From assembly GCF_024721975.1 (NCBI RefSeq), contig NZ_JANQBB010000005.1, positions 186,001 through 250,000 of the forward strand: 64,000 nt of DNA, in the 5' to 3' direction. The position numbers and the translations under genes were made by a program. Shown here one piece after another: positions 34,748 through 44,316 of the stretch. The notes below the pieces were generated by a model. It was given only the letters and a program-made list of their open reading frames with translations. It ran no database searches and had not been told where the DNA came from. This stretch comes from Paenibacillus endoradicis. Its GTDB lineage: Bacteria > Bacillota > Bacilli > Paenibacillales > Paenibacillaceae. Within the stretch, counting starts at the first letter, position 1; the number at the start of each line of letters is the position of its first letter.

Positions 34748-36301
34748 ATGATGAGAAAGATATTGGTTTTTGACACAACGTTGCGTGATGGAGAACAGGT
34801 TCCAGGAGCTAAACTTAATATGTATGAAAAAGTTGAGGTGGCTAAGCAACTCAAAAAGCTACAAGTTGATATTATCGAAGCGGGATTCCCAGCATCTTCA
34901 CAGGGTGATTTTTTAGCCGTTCAAGAAGTTGCGAAGAAGGTTGGTCAATCCGATAACATCATAATCACTGCCTTAGCTCGAGCGGTGAAAAGCGATATTG
35001 ATGCTGTATATCAAAGTGTGAAACTTGCTCAAAATCCATTAATTCATATTGTACTTGGTACATCTGATATTCATGTTGAAAAAAAATTCGGAAAGTCAAA
35101 AGATCAAGTACTAAATATTGGTGTGGATGCAGTAAAGTATGCTAAAACATTGCTTCCTGCAGTGCAGTATTCAACTGAGGATGCTTCTCGAGCAGAATTT
35201 GAGTACTTGTGGTCAACGATCGAAGCGGTTGTGAAAGCTGGAGCTACTATAATTAATGTACCTGATACTGTTGGATTTGCAGTTCCTGAAGAGTTTGGGT
35301 ATCTTATACATCGGTTGAATGATCGCTTGAAAAACTTGGATGATAAAGTACTGCTAAGTGTACATTGTCATAATGATCTTGGTATGGCTACAGCGAATAC
35401 GTTAGCTGCTGTCAAAAATGGTGCAGATAAAATAGAAGTTACAATAAACGGTATTGGTGAACGTGCAGGAAACACTGCACTTGAAGAAGTTGTTATGGCA
35501 TTGAAAACTAGGTCTAACGTATATAATGCTGTAACGAACATTAATACGAAAGAAATAATGAATACATCTCGTCTAGTTAGTAATTTTATGGGGCTTGATG
35601 TTCAAGTCAATAAAGCGATAACAGGTGATAATGCCTTTGCTCATTCCTCAGGAATTCATCAAGATGGTTTGTTGAAATCTCGTGATGCATATGAAATTAT
35701 TTCGCCGAGTGATGTCGGTCTGGATGATATGGAATTGGTTTTAACTGCTCGTTCTGGAAGACATGCAGTGAAAAATGCGTTAGAGCAACTTGGGTTAATG
35801 CCTGCAGATGAGAAAGATTTTGAGGGTGTCTTTACGAAGTTCCTAGAAATTGCTGATACAAAAAAAGAAGTTTATAACCATGATTTATACATCCTTGTTG
35901 AAAATTATCATGCGTTACACGGTAATGGGTGTGAGCGTCAAAATATGAGTCAACATTTCTATGAACTAGAGGATTTCCAAGCAATTATAAATAGCACTTT
36001 CCCTTCTGCGAGTGTAAAGCTTAGTAAGGGGAATGAAAGTATAACTCACAGTGCTACGGGCTCTGGACCGGTAGATGCGTTATATTCTGCAATTACAGCC
36101 ATTTGCGGTTTGGAATTGGAACTACTAGAATACAATATTAGTTCTGTTTCAAGAGGCAAAGAAGCATTTGGTAAAGTGAAAATAAAAGTTAGTCATAAGG
36201 GAAAGTCATATATTGCAAAAGCGACGGATACTGATATTATGAAGGCAAGTGTGCTTGCTTATATCAATGCAGTTAATAGTGTTGTTGTAGATTCGTTATA
36301 A
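34748..36301 (+). CDS. leuA: 2-isopropylmalate synthase
   Basis: 517 residues. First step of leucine synthesis: acetyl-CoA plus 2-oxoisovalerate. The TIM barrel begins VFDTTLRDGEQVPGAKL, has the SVHCHNDLGMATANTL metal motif and NGIGERAGNTALEEVV, and ends with a LeuA dimer regulatory domain (SATGSGPVDALYSAI). It is controlled by the leucine T-box upstream. No other leu gene follows; a terminator comes next. Start: two ATG codons after AAGGAG (6 or 9 bases). Confidence 0.93.
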   Translation: MMRKILVFDTTLRDGEQVPGAKLNMYEKVEVAKQLKKLQVDIIEAGFPASSQGDFLAVQEVAKKVGQSDNIIITALARAVKSDIDAVYQSVKLAQNPLIHIVLGTSDIHVEKKFGKSKDQVLNIGVDAVKYAKTLLPAVQYSTEDASRAEFEYLWSTIEAVVKAGATIINVPDTVGFAVPEEFGYLIHRLNDRLKNLDDKVLLSVHCHNDLGMATANTLAAVKNGADKIEVTINGIGERAGNTALEEVVMALKTRSNVYNAVTNINTKEIMNTSRLVSNFMGLDVQVNKAITGDNAFAHSSGIHQDGLLKSRDAYEIISPSDVGLDDMELVLTARSGRHAVKNALEQLGLMPADEKDFEGVFTKFLEIADTKKEVYNHDLYILVENYHALHGNGCERQNMSQHFYELEDFQAIINSTFPSASVKLSKGNESITHSATGSGPVDALYSAITAICGLELELLEYNISSVSRGKEAFGKVKIKVSHKGKSYIAKATDTDIMKASVLAYINAVNSVVVDSL

Positions 36302-36355
36302 CAATTACTTTTACGTAAAAAATTAGCTTTTTGAAATGAAAATTATTTAAAATTG

Positions 36356-36397
36356 AAAAGCCTATGCCGCAATTTCAATAGTGGCATAGGCTTTTTT
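36356..36397 (+). terminator. Rho-independent terminator of leuA
   Basis: AAAAGCCTATGCC pairs with GGCATAGGCTTTT, followed by T residues. Confidence 0.9.
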
Positions 36398-36430
36398 TAT
36401 TAATGAAGCAATAAGCGGTGTTCGATCCAT

Positions 36431-36625
36431 TTAATGCAAAATCATACTCGTTTGACCTTGACAAATACTGAATTGCACAATTTCCATTGCATCTTCAGGC
36501 TCAAGTAACTCGATGCCATCACGTAATACAATTTTCGTATCTAACTCCTGAATGGTCAAAAAATTAACTAATTCAGGTGCTAGACGCTCAACAATTGTTG
36601 CAAGTGTAACAGTTTCCATATCCAT
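36431..36625 (-). CDS. Small hypothetical protein
   Basis: 64 residues from the ATG at 36625 (GGGGTG 9 bases upstream). Mixed helix and strand, acidic, with no motif or membrane segment (ATIVERLAPELVNFL, ELLEPEDAMEIVQF). It may belong to the small-protein class seen near metabolic genes in Bacillales, but I recognise no family. Confidence 0.5.
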   Translation of the reverse strand: MDMETVTLATIVERLAPELVNFLTIQELDTKIVLRDGIELLEPEDAMEIVQFSICQGQTSMILH

Positions 36626-36772
36626 CCAACAACACCCCAATCGTTAAAGTGTTACTTGCGAAAGAAAACTACATCTCGAAACAGTTGATTAGAACGTCTT
36701 TATTATATCATAACGAAAACAATAAAATACAGTAAGTTCAAAATATGGGCTTTAAATGGGCTGATATTCTTT

Positions 36773-37627
36773 TCATTTTCGAAACTCACCTAGTACACCA
36801 ACGGTCTCGACAATGGTGACAAATGCGTGCTTATCGATAGAATGAATATTTTTTTTAAGATCTGCTAGTTCATACCGAGTTCTAACTGTCATTAACATAT
36901 CACGATCACTTGATGTATAAGCACCTCGTGTCTTAATAATGGTTATTCCTCTTGGATGAGATAGTAAAGACTGAAGCATTTCATCAGTTCGGGTAGTGAT
37001 GATAAATACGGTGACTTTTAAATGCTTGATGTGAATACTATCTATAAGTTTACCCACACAGAAAATCGCAACGAGAGAATATAGTGCTAGCTCCCAATTG
37101 CCGGTGAACAATATATGAACGACGATAACAAAAGCATTAAGTCCCGACAGAATAACGCCAACGGGCACATCTCTCTTTTGTGTAATAATGGAGGCGATAA
37201 TGTCGAATCCTCCTGTAGATCCGCCGCTTCTTAGAGCTAGTCCACTTGCAAATCCTACGACGATACCACCGAATACGGATGCAAGTAGAATATCATCTGC
37301 CAATGCATGTACAGGAATAATCTGCATAAATATCGTTGCAGTAATAACTGAGTAAATACTCCAGACAACAAATTTCTTCCCTAATGAAAACCAACCCCAT
37401 ATTAATATAGGTAAATTCAGTACTAAATATAACCAACCGATATTGCTATGGCTAATATACCCTATAAGCATCGCAACGCCTGATACGCCGCCACTAAGAA
37501 GTTGACTTGGAATGAGTAGCATGTTGAAGCCAAAAGAAATACATGCTGAACTTAGTGTAAACATAATGAGTCGTAATAAAAATTGTTTTTTGTTAAATGC
37601 AACTGAAGTCATTGGACACTCGCTCAT
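36773..37627 (-). CDS. YitT family membrane protein (DUF161-DUF2179)
   Basis: 284 residues. About five membrane helices with the family motif LLSGGVSGVAMLIGY and SGGSTGGFDIIASII, then a soluble C-terminal DUF2179 domain (VTVFIITTRTDEMLQSLL ... RGAYTSSDRDMLM). YitT family members are widespread in Firmicutes; the transported or sensed compound is unknown. No strong ribosome binding site is seen; an ATG 15 bases further in is an alternative start. Confidence 0.88.
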   Translation of the reverse strand: MSECPMTSVAFNKKQFLLRLIMFTLSSACISFGFNMLLIPSQLLSGGVSGVAMLIGYISHSNIGWLYLVLNLPILIWGWFSLGKKFVVWSIYSVITATIFMQIIPVHALADDILLASVFGGIVVGFASGLALRSGGSTGGFDIIASIITQKRDVPVGVILSGLNAFVIVVHILFTGNWELALYSLVAIFCVGKLIDSIHIKHLKVTVFIITTRTDEMLQSLLSHPRGITIIKTRGAYTSSDRDMLMTVRTRYELADLKKNIHSIDKHAFVTIVETVGVLGEFRK

Positions 37628-37770
37628 TTCGTTATGTTATATTATCTCAATTGTAGTTACATTTATAGTATGGGTAACAAACCGCAACTAGTATTCATAC
37701 GACAATCTGTGCTATAATAGTAATGACGTTTTTTTTAGAGGCTTTAAAATAGAAGGAGTATGAGAATAGT

Positions 37771-39390
37771 TTGAAAACATTTGCTGAATTTGGCTTGGAA
37801 CCTAAAGTGTTACAAGCAATTACAGAGCTTGGATTTGAAGAGTCAACACCTATACAGGATAAAGCGATTCCGATTGGATTAACTGGTAAAGACTTGATTG
37901 GCCAAGCTCAAACAGGAACGGGAAAGACAGCGGCATTCGGGATTCCGCTTATTAACAAAATTCCGGTTAGCGAAGAGCGCATTGTTGCGCTTATTATGAC
38001 CCCTACACGTGAGCTTGCAATACAAGTTTCAGAAGAAATCGGAAAGCTTACGAAATACAAAGGACTTCGTTCATTGCCAATTTATGGTGGACAAGAGATT
38101 GGCCGTCAAATTCGCGCTTTGAAAAAGAAGCCTCAAATCATTATTGGTACACCTGGTCGTCTACTTGACCATATTAACCGCAAAACAATTCGTTTGGAAG
38201 ATGTTCAAACTGTTGTACTAGATGAAGCGGATGAAATGTTGGACATGGGCTTCATGGAGGATATTCAAAACATCCTTAAGCAAGTTCCAGCAGATCACCA
38301 AACAATGTTGTTCTCAGCTACAATGCCTGCGAACATTCAACGTCTTGCACAACAATTTTTACGTGAGCCTGAACATGTGTCTGTTATTCCTAAACAAGTA
38401 ACAGCACCGTCCATTGAACAGTCTTATATTGAAGTTCATGAACGCCAAAAGTTTGAAGCTCTAAGTCGTTTGCTTGATATGGAATCTCCGGATCTTGCTA
38501 TCCTATTCGGTCGTACAAAACGCCGTGTAGACGAACTTAGTGAAGCATTGCAAAAACGTGGATACAGTGCAGATGGCCTTCATGGTGATCTATCACAAAA
38601 CCAACGTGATGCAGTAATGCGTAAATTCCGTGATGGAAGCATTGATGTTCTAGTTGCTACTGACGTAGCTGCTCGTGGACTAGACGTTTCTGGCGTAACG
38701 CATGTAATCAACTTTGACCTTCCTCAAGATCCTGAAAGCTATGTACATCGTATCGGTCGTACTGGTCGTGCAGGTAAAGAAGGTAAAGCTTGGTCATTCG
38801 TAACACCGCGTGAAATGGATCATTTACACTTTATCGAGAAAATCACTCGTCAAAAAATGGTTAAAAAACCTTTGCCAAGCTTAAGTGAAGCTATCGAAGG
38901 TAAGCAACGTATTACTGCTGAACGTGTTATCGAATTAGTGGATAATGATGATATTGCAGAATACAAAGGTCTTTCTATTCAATTGCTTGAGCAATACGAT
39001 TCTGTGCAATTAGTTGCTGCAGCATTGAAATTGCTTACAGGAGATAAGAAAGAAGTTAATATCGAATTAACACCTGAAGAACCGCTTCGTGCGAAAAAAC
39101 GTAGACCAGATGTTCGTTCTAGTGGTCGTCCGTTTAATCGTGGTGGTAGTGGTGGCAGTGGATCAGGTGGCGGCGGTTACCGTGGTGGCGGTAACAGCGG
39201 TTCAAGAGATCGTCGTCCTGGTGGCGGCTATAAAGGTAACAATAGCGATGGTTCTAAAGACGGCGCACGCAGCGGCTACAACAAACGTAGCGGCAGTAGT
39301 GAAGGTCGTAGTTCTGAAGGTCGTTCTGAGCAACGTCGTCCGTCAGAAAATCGTCGTCCTCGTCCAAATACAACAACAAGTAATGAGTAA
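37771..39390 (+). CDS. cshA: DEAD-box RNA helicase (CshA-like)
   Basis: 539 residues with all DEAD-box motifs: [11 protein letters not shown] (Walker A), [35 protein letters not shown] and [10 protein letters not shown]. The C-terminus has the DbpA-like/CshA tail and from about residue 450 an Arg-Gly-Gly/Ser-rich low-complexity region that binds RNA. It unwinds RNA in ribosome assembly and mRNA decay. TTG is the start (AAGGAG 12 bases upstream). A good -10 (TATAAT at 37713) precedes a leader of about 50 bases. Confidence 0.92.
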   Translation: MKTFAEFGLEPKVLQAITELGFEESTPIQDKAIPIGLTGKDLIGQAQTGTGKTAAFGIPLINKIPVSEERIVALIMTPTRELAIQVSEEIGKLTKYKGLRSLPIYGGQEIGRQIRALKKKPQIIIGTPGRLLDHINRKTIRLEDVQTVVLDEADEMLDMGFMEDIQNILKQVPADHQTMLFSATMPANIQRLAQQFLREPEHVSVIPKQVTAPSIEQSYIEVHERQKFEALSRLLDMESPDLAILFGRTKRRVDELSEALQKRGYSADGLHGDLSQNQRDAVMRKFRDGSIDVLVATDVAARGLDVSGVTHVINFDLPQDPESYVHRIGRTGRAGKEGKAWSFVTPREMDHLHFIEKITRQKMVKKPLPSLSEAIEGKQRITAERVIELVDNDDIAEYKGLSIQLLEQYDSVQLVAAALKLLTGDKKEVNIELTPEEPLRAKKRRPDVRSSGRPFNRGGSGGSGSGGGGYRGGGNSGSRDRRPGGGYKGNNSDGSKDGARSGYNKRSGSSEGRSSEGRSEQRRPSENRRPRPNTTTSNE

Positions 39391-39396
39391 AATCGG

Positions 39397-39434
39397 AAAA
39401 GTCCGTGCTGCCTAGCGGGCATCACGGACTTTTT
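39397..39434 (+). terminator. Rho-independent terminator of the helicase gene
   Basis: AAAAGTCCGTG pairs with CACGGACTTTTT across a 15-base loop. Confidence 0.9.
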
Positions 39435-39461
39435 CTACATAATATTCAGTGTTTCATTTAA

Positions 39462-39575
39462 TTAACAGCCAAATCCAAGTGTACAAGCAATAATTACTAG
39501 AAGAATGAATAATACTAAAATTGCTGAAAATGAATTGTTATTATTACCACACTGTCCAAATGATGCGTTGCCCAT
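39462..39575 (-). CDS. YjcZ-type small sporulation-associated protein (37 aa)
   Basis: A 37-residue peptide with AGGAGG 8 bases before the ATG. A polar Gly/Asn-rich start (GNASFGQCGNNNN) leads to one hydrophobic helix SAILVLFILLVIIACT and ends GFGC, the layout of the YjcZ family (small tail-helix proteins linked to spore formation). Both ends contain Cys. It is too short for usual gene calling thresholds and is convergent with the helicase gene. Confidence 0.8.
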   Translation of the reverse strand: MGNASFGQCGNNNNSFSAILVLFILLVIIACTLGFGC

Positions 39576-39722
39576 ATTAGCAACCTCCTTAATTTTTCTT
39601 GTTGGGGAACATACCATATACTATGCTATAGTTGCCGGTTGGATTAGACGGATACCTAGATTACTCATTTTTGGGCATATTTCAAAAAAATTTTCTTGTT
39701 ATTGAAAATGGAGGCGTATTCA

Positions 39723-40532
39723 ATGGAACCTAGAGGCATAATGGGTGGATTATATCGTGCATCTGAATGGATCATGAGATTATCCTGTATTAACTTACTG
39801 TGGATACTATGTGGTTCTCCGTTCTTTATCTTTTTTGGGATGAGCTTACTATCCTTATTGAATAATAGTGTGCCTGAAGATCAGTTGCTTGCATTTATTC
39901 AGCAGACATCAATCATGTTGGCAATTTTGGCTCCGTTTACATTTTTCCCTTCTACTGCTGCGGTGTTTACTATTGCACGGAAATGGGTAACTGGTGATAC
40001 GGATGTGCCTATGTTTAAAACTTTTTTCAGAGGATACAAAGATAACTTTAAGCAAAGTATGTTAACAGGTATAATTTACTCTATTTTAATTGTCGTGCTA
40101 GTGGTAGATTATTATTTCTTCTTTAGCAGCGATGGTGGGAAAATTGTATCAAGTATTTTCATAGGTCTTGCTATTTTAGTTATTATATCATTGTTGAATT
40201 TCTTCTCCATGCTCGTTCATTATCATATGAAGACTTTTCAATTAATTAAAAATGCGATTTTAATTACGATTGGTAAACCTTTCCGTTCTTTATCGACAGC
40301 AATACTATGCGGAGCGGTGCTGTACATCAGCTTTACTCAATTCCAATGGTTATTGATATTCTTCACGGGTAGTATCATTGCAACGATTGCTTATTGGAAC
40401 TTCAATACGATCTACAATAAGTTACAACAACAATTAGATGATATGAAGAAGAGTGAAGAAGAGGAACCTGAAATCACAGCTGAACTAGATCGTGAAGATC
40501 TGGTTAAAACTGACTATAAGGATTCCAAATAA
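39723..40532 (+). CDS. DUF624 family membrane protein (YesL-like)
   Basis: 269 residues. Five to six membrane helices in the YesL layout: EWIMRLSCINLLWILCGSP, FFPSTAAVFTIARKW, and a final helix pair, followed by a polar acidic tail of about 40 residues. YesL proteins are often coded with carbohydrate ABC transporters; here it stands alone. The ATG follows GGAGG by 8 bases. Role unknown. Confidence 0.82.
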   Translation: MEPRGIMGGLYRASEWIMRLSCINLLWILCGSPFFIFFGMSLLSLLNNSVPEDQLLAFIQQTSIMLAILAPFTFFPSTAAVFTIARKWVTGDTDVPMFKTFFRGYKDNFKQSMLTGIIYSILIVVLVVDYYFFFSSDGGKIVSSIFIGLAILVIISLLNFFSMLVHYHMKTFQLIKNAILITIGKPFRSLSTAILCGAVLYISFTQFQWLLIFFTGSIIATIAYWNFNTIYNKLQQQLDDMKKSEEEEPEITAELDREDLVKTDYKDSK

Positions 40533-40549
40533 TTACAGGCTATTCTTCG

Positions 40550-40578
40550 TTTACTTTTTGACTAATTCGGTCTATAAT
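40550..40578 (+). promoter_or_regulatory. Promoter of 6S RNA
   Basis: TTTACT and TATAAT separated by 17 bases, placing the start of transcription at about 40585, the expected 5' end of the 6S RNA. Confidence 0.7.
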
Positions 40579-40584
40579 TACAAT

Positions 40585-40765
40585 ACATCCTGCGGTGTTC
40601 GTAAAGGCTCTTCGTTGTTTTGAACCAATGGCTGTTTCAAGGGAGTTCAAATTTTTATACGGCTGACATGCCCTGCACATGGGATCTCAAATGTATAGAT
40701 GAGGGCACCCACCTGCTTAGAGCGGGTTCAGAAACATTTGGGCTTAACGGCATTTGCGGGTATTT
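40585..40765 (+). ncRNA. ssrS: 6S RNA
   Basis: About 180 bases that fit the Firmicute 6S layout: closing stem TCCTGCGGTG with CATTTGCGGG, conserved TGTTTTGAACC and GGGAG in the 5' arm of the bubble, then GGGCACCCACCTGCTTAGAGCGGG and the 3' arm. 6S RNA mimics an open promoter and traps sigma-A RNA polymerase when growth slows. It has its own promoter and terminator. The ends are estimated. Confidence 0.75.
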
Positions 40766-40775
40766 ATTGTAGATC

Positions 40776-40816
40776 GAGAGCGATTAACTGGTTACTGCCA
40801 GTGAAAGCTCTTTTTT
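40776..40816 (+). terminator. Terminator after 6S RNA
   Basis: GAGAGC and GCTCT form the outer stem with an inner ACTGG/CCAGT hairpin, followed by TTTTTT. Confidence 0.8.
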
Positions 40817-40875
40817 CATAGGTGGAAACATGTTATCATGAATGGAAGAGTAGAGATAAGAGGGGGAGATCTTAG

Positions 40876-41268
40876 TTGTTAAAACGTACCTTAATCGGCT
40901 TAGTTCGTAGTTTTGATGGAACGGGCGATAGAGTTAAAGATCCAGCACTTAAGTCGCATGTATATAAGCTTTCGAAAGATAAAGCTTGGGATGAAGTAGT
41001 TTCCATTTTGAAAAAAATGCAAGGCTACCGTTTATTACACGAGGTTCAATCTGTGGGAGAGATCGTACTTGAGAAACGTACGATTTTTGGGAGAACGATG
41101 GATATTACAGTTTCTGTAATTAGTGTTGATCCGTTGCGTTCTGCAGTAGATATTTATTCAGCGTCTCGCGGTTCATTAGGAGATCTTGGTTCCAATTACC
41201 GAGTAATTATGGACATTTACCGAGTTTTAGATAAAAAGCTAGCTGCATATAAATTGCATAACAACTAA
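40876..41268 (+). CDS. DUF1499 family protein
   Basis: 130 residues. The stretch from about 30 (HVYKLSKDKAWDEVVSILKKM) through TIFGRTMDITVSVI to VDIYSASRGSLGDLG and NYRVIMDI matches DUF1499, whose conserved end is an RS-x-SR-x-G-x-D-x-G-x-N-x-R-type pattern. Cytosolic, no signal. Start TTG after AGGGGGAG. The family function is not known. Confidence 0.75.
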   Translation: MLKRTLIGLVRSFDGTGDRVKDPALKSHVYKLSKDKAWDEVVSILKKMQGYRLLHEVQSVGEIVLEKRTIFGRTMDITVSVISVDPLRSAVDIYSASRGSLGDLGSNYRVIMDIYRVLDKKLAAYKLHNN

Positions 41269-41270
41269 TG

Positions 41271-41305
41271 AAAAAGCGAGGAAGGTAATTACCTTCACTC
41301 GCTTT
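41271..41305. terminator. Bidirectional terminator
   Basis: AAAAAGCGAGGAAGG pairs with CCTTCACTCGCTTT; it separates the DUF1499 gene from the convergent tpx gene. Confidence 0.85.
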
Positions 41306-41324
41306 GTTTCCACAAAAAGACCAA

Positions 41325-41843
41325 TTATGTAAGTTGCTTAGCAGCAGCTAAAGCGGCTTCGTAATCGGGGTGGCTACTCATTTCACTTACATATTCAACG
41401 TATTGAATAACATTATTTTGATCAAGAACAAAAATAGAACGCATATCTATTGCGAATTCTTTAATGAATACTCCATAAGCGATGCCGAAGTTATTATCTC
41501 TATAATCGGATAATAGAATAACATCGTTAATGCCTTCAGCGCCACACCAGCGTGCTTGTGCGAATGGTAGATCAGCACTTACAGTTAGAATAGCAACGTT
41601 GTCACCTAACTTAGTAGCTTCTTCATTGAAGCGACGAGTCTGAGCTTCACAAACGCCAGTATCGATGGAAGGGATAACGCTAATAAGTTTTACTTTACCA
41701 GCAAAATCTTCAAGGGAAACAATTTCACCAAGTGATTTGTTAAGTTTGAAATCTGGAGCTTGGTCGCCGATATTTAATTGTGGACCAACTAATGTAAGAG
41801 GACTACCTTTAAATGCTGCAACACCAGTACGTTCTTGAGACAT
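41325..41843 (-). CDS. tpx: Thiol peroxidase (atypical 2-Cys peroxiredoxin)
   Basis: 172 residues. Reduces peroxides using Cys65 (peroxidatic, in SIDTGVCEAQTRRFN) and Cys100 (resolving, in ARWCGAEG), then recycled by thioredoxin. Family ends such as NIGDQAPDF and the C-terminal EYVSEMSSHPDYEAAL are present. AAGGAGG lies before the ATG. It stands alone, as usual for tpx. Confidence 0.95.
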   Translation of the reverse strand: MSQERTGVAAFKGSPLTLVGPQLNIGDQAPDFKLNKSLGEIVSLEDFAGKVKLISVIPSIDTGVCEAQTRRFNEEATKLGDNVAILTVSADLPFAQARWCGAEGINDVILLSDYRDNNFGIAYGVFIKEFAIDMRSIFVLDQNNVIQYVEYVSEMSSHPDYEAALAAAKQLT

Positions 41844-41943
41844 ATTAGAATTTCCTCCTTGGATTTAAGGTTTTAACTACGTTCATATTATAAGCCTACA
41901 TACATCACCTTGTCCAATTACGTTAAAGGAAGTGTTTCTGACT

Positions 41944-42585
41944 ATGATATTTTTAAGATATGAAAGTTTTCGTGGATATCTGAAAAGTTTCCCGGTAACT
42001 TCTGCAATTGTTGCCCTCTGTACATTGTATTTTCTATTCATATTCGTTATGGGAGACCTAACTAACATGTATGGATATGGGGTTTTTTATGCGCATCCGA
42101 CTGACAATCCCTTCGGTTTGGACGAGCCGTGGAGATACGTCACTTCTATTTTCATGCATGCAAACTTAATGCACCTCATCCAAAATATGATGATGCTAAT
42201 TATAATGGCTCCACCGCTTGAACGTATTATGAAAAGTGGTCGTTACCTAATCTTCTATCTTCTATGTGGTATTGGAGGCAACTTTATCTCTGCCTGTGTT
42301 AATAATCTTGCAGGTAATGTAGGCATAGAGGGTATACATATGGCTGTTGGAGCATCTGGTGCGATCTATGGCGTTTTAGGTGCATATCTGTTTCTTGTAG
42401 TATTTCGTAAAAAATGGCTTGATCCTTCATCGATCAGGACGATATATTGGATCGTTGGTTCTGGTATTGTCTTTTCGCTTTTGTATTCTAACATAGATTT
42501 CTGGGGACATGTTGGAGGCTTAATAACGGGTTTTGTGTTATATCGATTGTTTGATCGAATAGCTGCAAGAAATAGAAAAGGATAA
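41944..42585 (+). CDS. Rhomboid family intramembrane serine protease
   Basis: 213 residues with six to seven membrane helices. Catalytic Ser138 in the GASGAIYG motif and His189 in WGHVGG form the dyad; FMHANLMHLIQNM is the conserved helix-2 His/Asn segment. It cleaves membrane protein substrates; these are unknown here. ATG at 41944 is chosen over a GTG twelve bases upstream, which overlaps the AAGGAAG site. Confidence 0.9.
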   Translation: MIFLRYESFRGYLKSFPVTSAIVALCTLYFLFIFVMGDLTNMYGYGVFYAHPTDNPFGLDEPWRYVTSIFMHANLMHLIQNMMMLIIMAPPLERIMKSGRYLIFYLLCGIGGNFISACVNNLAGNVGIEGIHMAVGASGAIYGVLGAYLFLVVFRKKWLDPSSIRTIYWIVGSGIVFSLLYSNIDFWGHVGGLITGFVLYRLFDRIAARNRKG

Positions 42586-42611
42586 AAGTGGAGTAGGAGA
42601 GATTTTAACTT

Positions 42612-43502
42612 ATGGAATTGCGACAGCTTTATTACTTTGTAAAGGTGGCACAAAAGGAACATGTAACGCAAGCTGCGGAAGAGTTGCATGTTGCTCAGTC
42701 AGCAGTAAGTAGGCAGATCCATCAGCTAGAAGAAGAACTAGGAGTAAAGTTGTTCGTTCAAAAAGGACGTAATTTACAATTAACACCAGTGGGACAATTG
42801 TTTCTAAGACGCGCAGATGAAATATTGCGTGAATTGGATCGCGCAGTACAGGAAGTTCATGAATTTCTAGATCCAGAGAAGGGGGAAATTCGTCTTGGAT
42901 TTCCTCATAGCTTAGGTATTTCTCTAGTTCCACAAGTAGTAGCTGCCTTCAGACATCATAATCCAGATGTGAAGTTTAGATTTAGACAAGGGATGTACCC
43001 GACTTTAATTCGTGATTTGGTTAAAGGTGACATAGATTTGGCGTTCATTTCACCTGTTCCAAGTGAACAGGATCAAGTGACAGGAAAAGTGTTGATTACA
43101 GAAGAATTGTTTGCGATTTTACCAAGCAACCATCCTTTAGCTAATCGAGATGAAATACGTCTAGGTGAGTTGAAAGATGATCAATTTATCGTATTCGGTG
43201 AAGGATATTCCTTGCGCCCCATCGTAATGAATGCATGTGAAGCTGCAGGATTCACGCCTAATATAGCATTTGAAGGGGAAGAAACAGATACGATTCGTGG
43301 GCTTGTAGCAGCTGGTATGGGGGTAAGTTTACTACCAAAGATGGCTGTTGAGTTCGTAGCACCAATTCCTATTGCAATCGTAAAGGTGATTGATCCCGTC
43401 ATTACTCGAAATGTTGGAATTATACATCGTACTAATGAAAAGTTACCACTAGTAGCAAAAGTGTTTTATAATTTTCTTATGAATTATTTCGCGCGTAAGT
43501 AA
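42612..43502 (+). CDS. LysR-family transcriptional regulator
   Basis: 296 residues: N-terminal winged helix (QLYYFVKVAQKEHVTQAAEE then VAQSAVSRQIHQLEEELG) and a C-terminal periplasmic-binding-like effector domain. It resembles the GltC/CysL branch in tone, but the effector cannot be assigned. AGGAGA lies about 11 bases before the ATG. Divergent targets are not present; the rhomboid gene is directly upstream in the same direction. Confidence 0.9.
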   Translation: MELRQLYYFVKVAQKEHVTQAAEELHVAQSAVSRQIHQLEEELGVKLFVQKGRNLQLTPVGQLFLRRADEILRELDRAVQEVHEFLDPEKGEIRLGFPHSLGISLVPQVVAAFRHHNPDVKFRFRQGMYPTLIRDLVKGDIDLAFISPVPSEQDQVTGKVLITEELFAILPSNHPLANRDEIRLGELKDDQFIVFGEGYSLRPIVMNACEAAGFTPNIAFEGEETDTIRGLVAAGMGVSLLPKMAVEFVAPIPIAIVKVIDPVITRNVGIIHRTNEKLPLVAKVFYNFLMNYFARK

Positions 43503-43567
43503 TTCGTAAAAATGAGTTATTTCACAATAAGGCAGTAATAACAATCGAACATAAGTATCCATAACAA

Positions 43568-43604
43568 AAAAAGAAGCTATCGCATTTGCGATAGCTTCTT
43601 TTTT
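43568..43604. terminator. Bidirectional terminator
   Basis: AAAAGAAGCTATCGC pairs perfectly with GCGATAGCTTCTTTT; it sits between convergent lysR and yugP-like genes. Confidence 0.92.
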
Positions 43605-43616
43605 ATTGGTGTAAAA

Positions 43617-44285
43617 TTATTCGCGATTTTGAGTAACGATCAGTACATAACGGATAAGCTCTAGAAGTGAAAGTAGTGCTGCTGCAACATATGTAAGAGC
43701 AGCAGAGTTAAGCACTTTAGCTACGCCTTTTTCTTCGTCACTACGAATAAATCCTTCAGATATCATCACATCTCTTGCTCGATTACTTGCGTTGAATTCA
43801 ACAGGTAATGTAATAACTTGGAACAATACCGTACAAGCGAAGAAGACTACACCAAGTTGAGCGAGGCCCATCATTTGGAAAAGAAAACCGGCGATTAATA
43901 GAAATGGTGCTACACCAGAAGCGAAATTTACTATTGGGAAAATTTTGTGACGTGCTACTAAGAATGGATATGATTCTTTATGTTGAATAGCGTGACCAAT
44001 CTCATGACAAGCTACTGCAATAGCACTTATTGATGTTTCGTAATATACGGGTTCAGATAATCTTACTACACGATTAATAGGATCATAATGATCTGTTAGT
44101 GAACCAGCAACCGGCTCGATTGGGATGTGTTGTAATCCGTTACTATCTAACATACGTCGAGCAGCTTGATAACCGGTCAATCCACTAGAAGTTGCAACAG
44201 TTGACCATTTCTTAAATGTACCTTTTACTTTGAATTGTGCCCAAATCGTCAATCCAAAGGCCAAAATAATGAGAATTATCATCAT
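43617..44285 (-). CDS. yugP: Zinc metallopeptidase, YugP family
   Basis: 222 residues. Zinc-binding HEIGH (His94, Glu95, His98) in AVACHEIGHAIQHKESYP, with three to four membrane helices around it (N-terminal, and about 125-165, 195-215). The fold is a membrane-bound neutral protease of unknown substrate. ATG at 44285 lies 8 bases after GGAGG. A MerR regulator gene lies 31 bases upstream in the same direction. Confidence 0.88.
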   Translation of the reverse strand: MMIILIILAFGLTIWAQFKVKGTFKKWSTVATSSGLTGYQAARRMLDSNGLQHIPIEPVAGSLTDHYDPINRVVRLSEPVYYETSISAIAVACHEIGHAIQHKESYPFLVARHKIFPIVNFASGVAPFLLIAGFLFQMMGLAQLGVVFFACTVLFQVITLPVEFNASNRARDVMISEGFIRSDEEKGVAKVLNSAALTYVAAALLSLLELIRYVLIVTQNRE

Positions 44286-44316
44286 TTGAAATTCCTCCAT
44301 GTTCAAGATGAATACG

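Noticed and set aside
37760..37774. Four-codon upstream frame (ATG AGA ATA GTT TGA) overlapping the TTG start of the helicase gene
   Set aside because: The AAGGAG site is only one base from its ATG, too close for initiation, so coupling is unlikely.
39089..39415. 108-codon frame inside the helicase C-terminus
   Set aside because: A valine-rich shadow of the Arg/Gly-repeat region in another frame.
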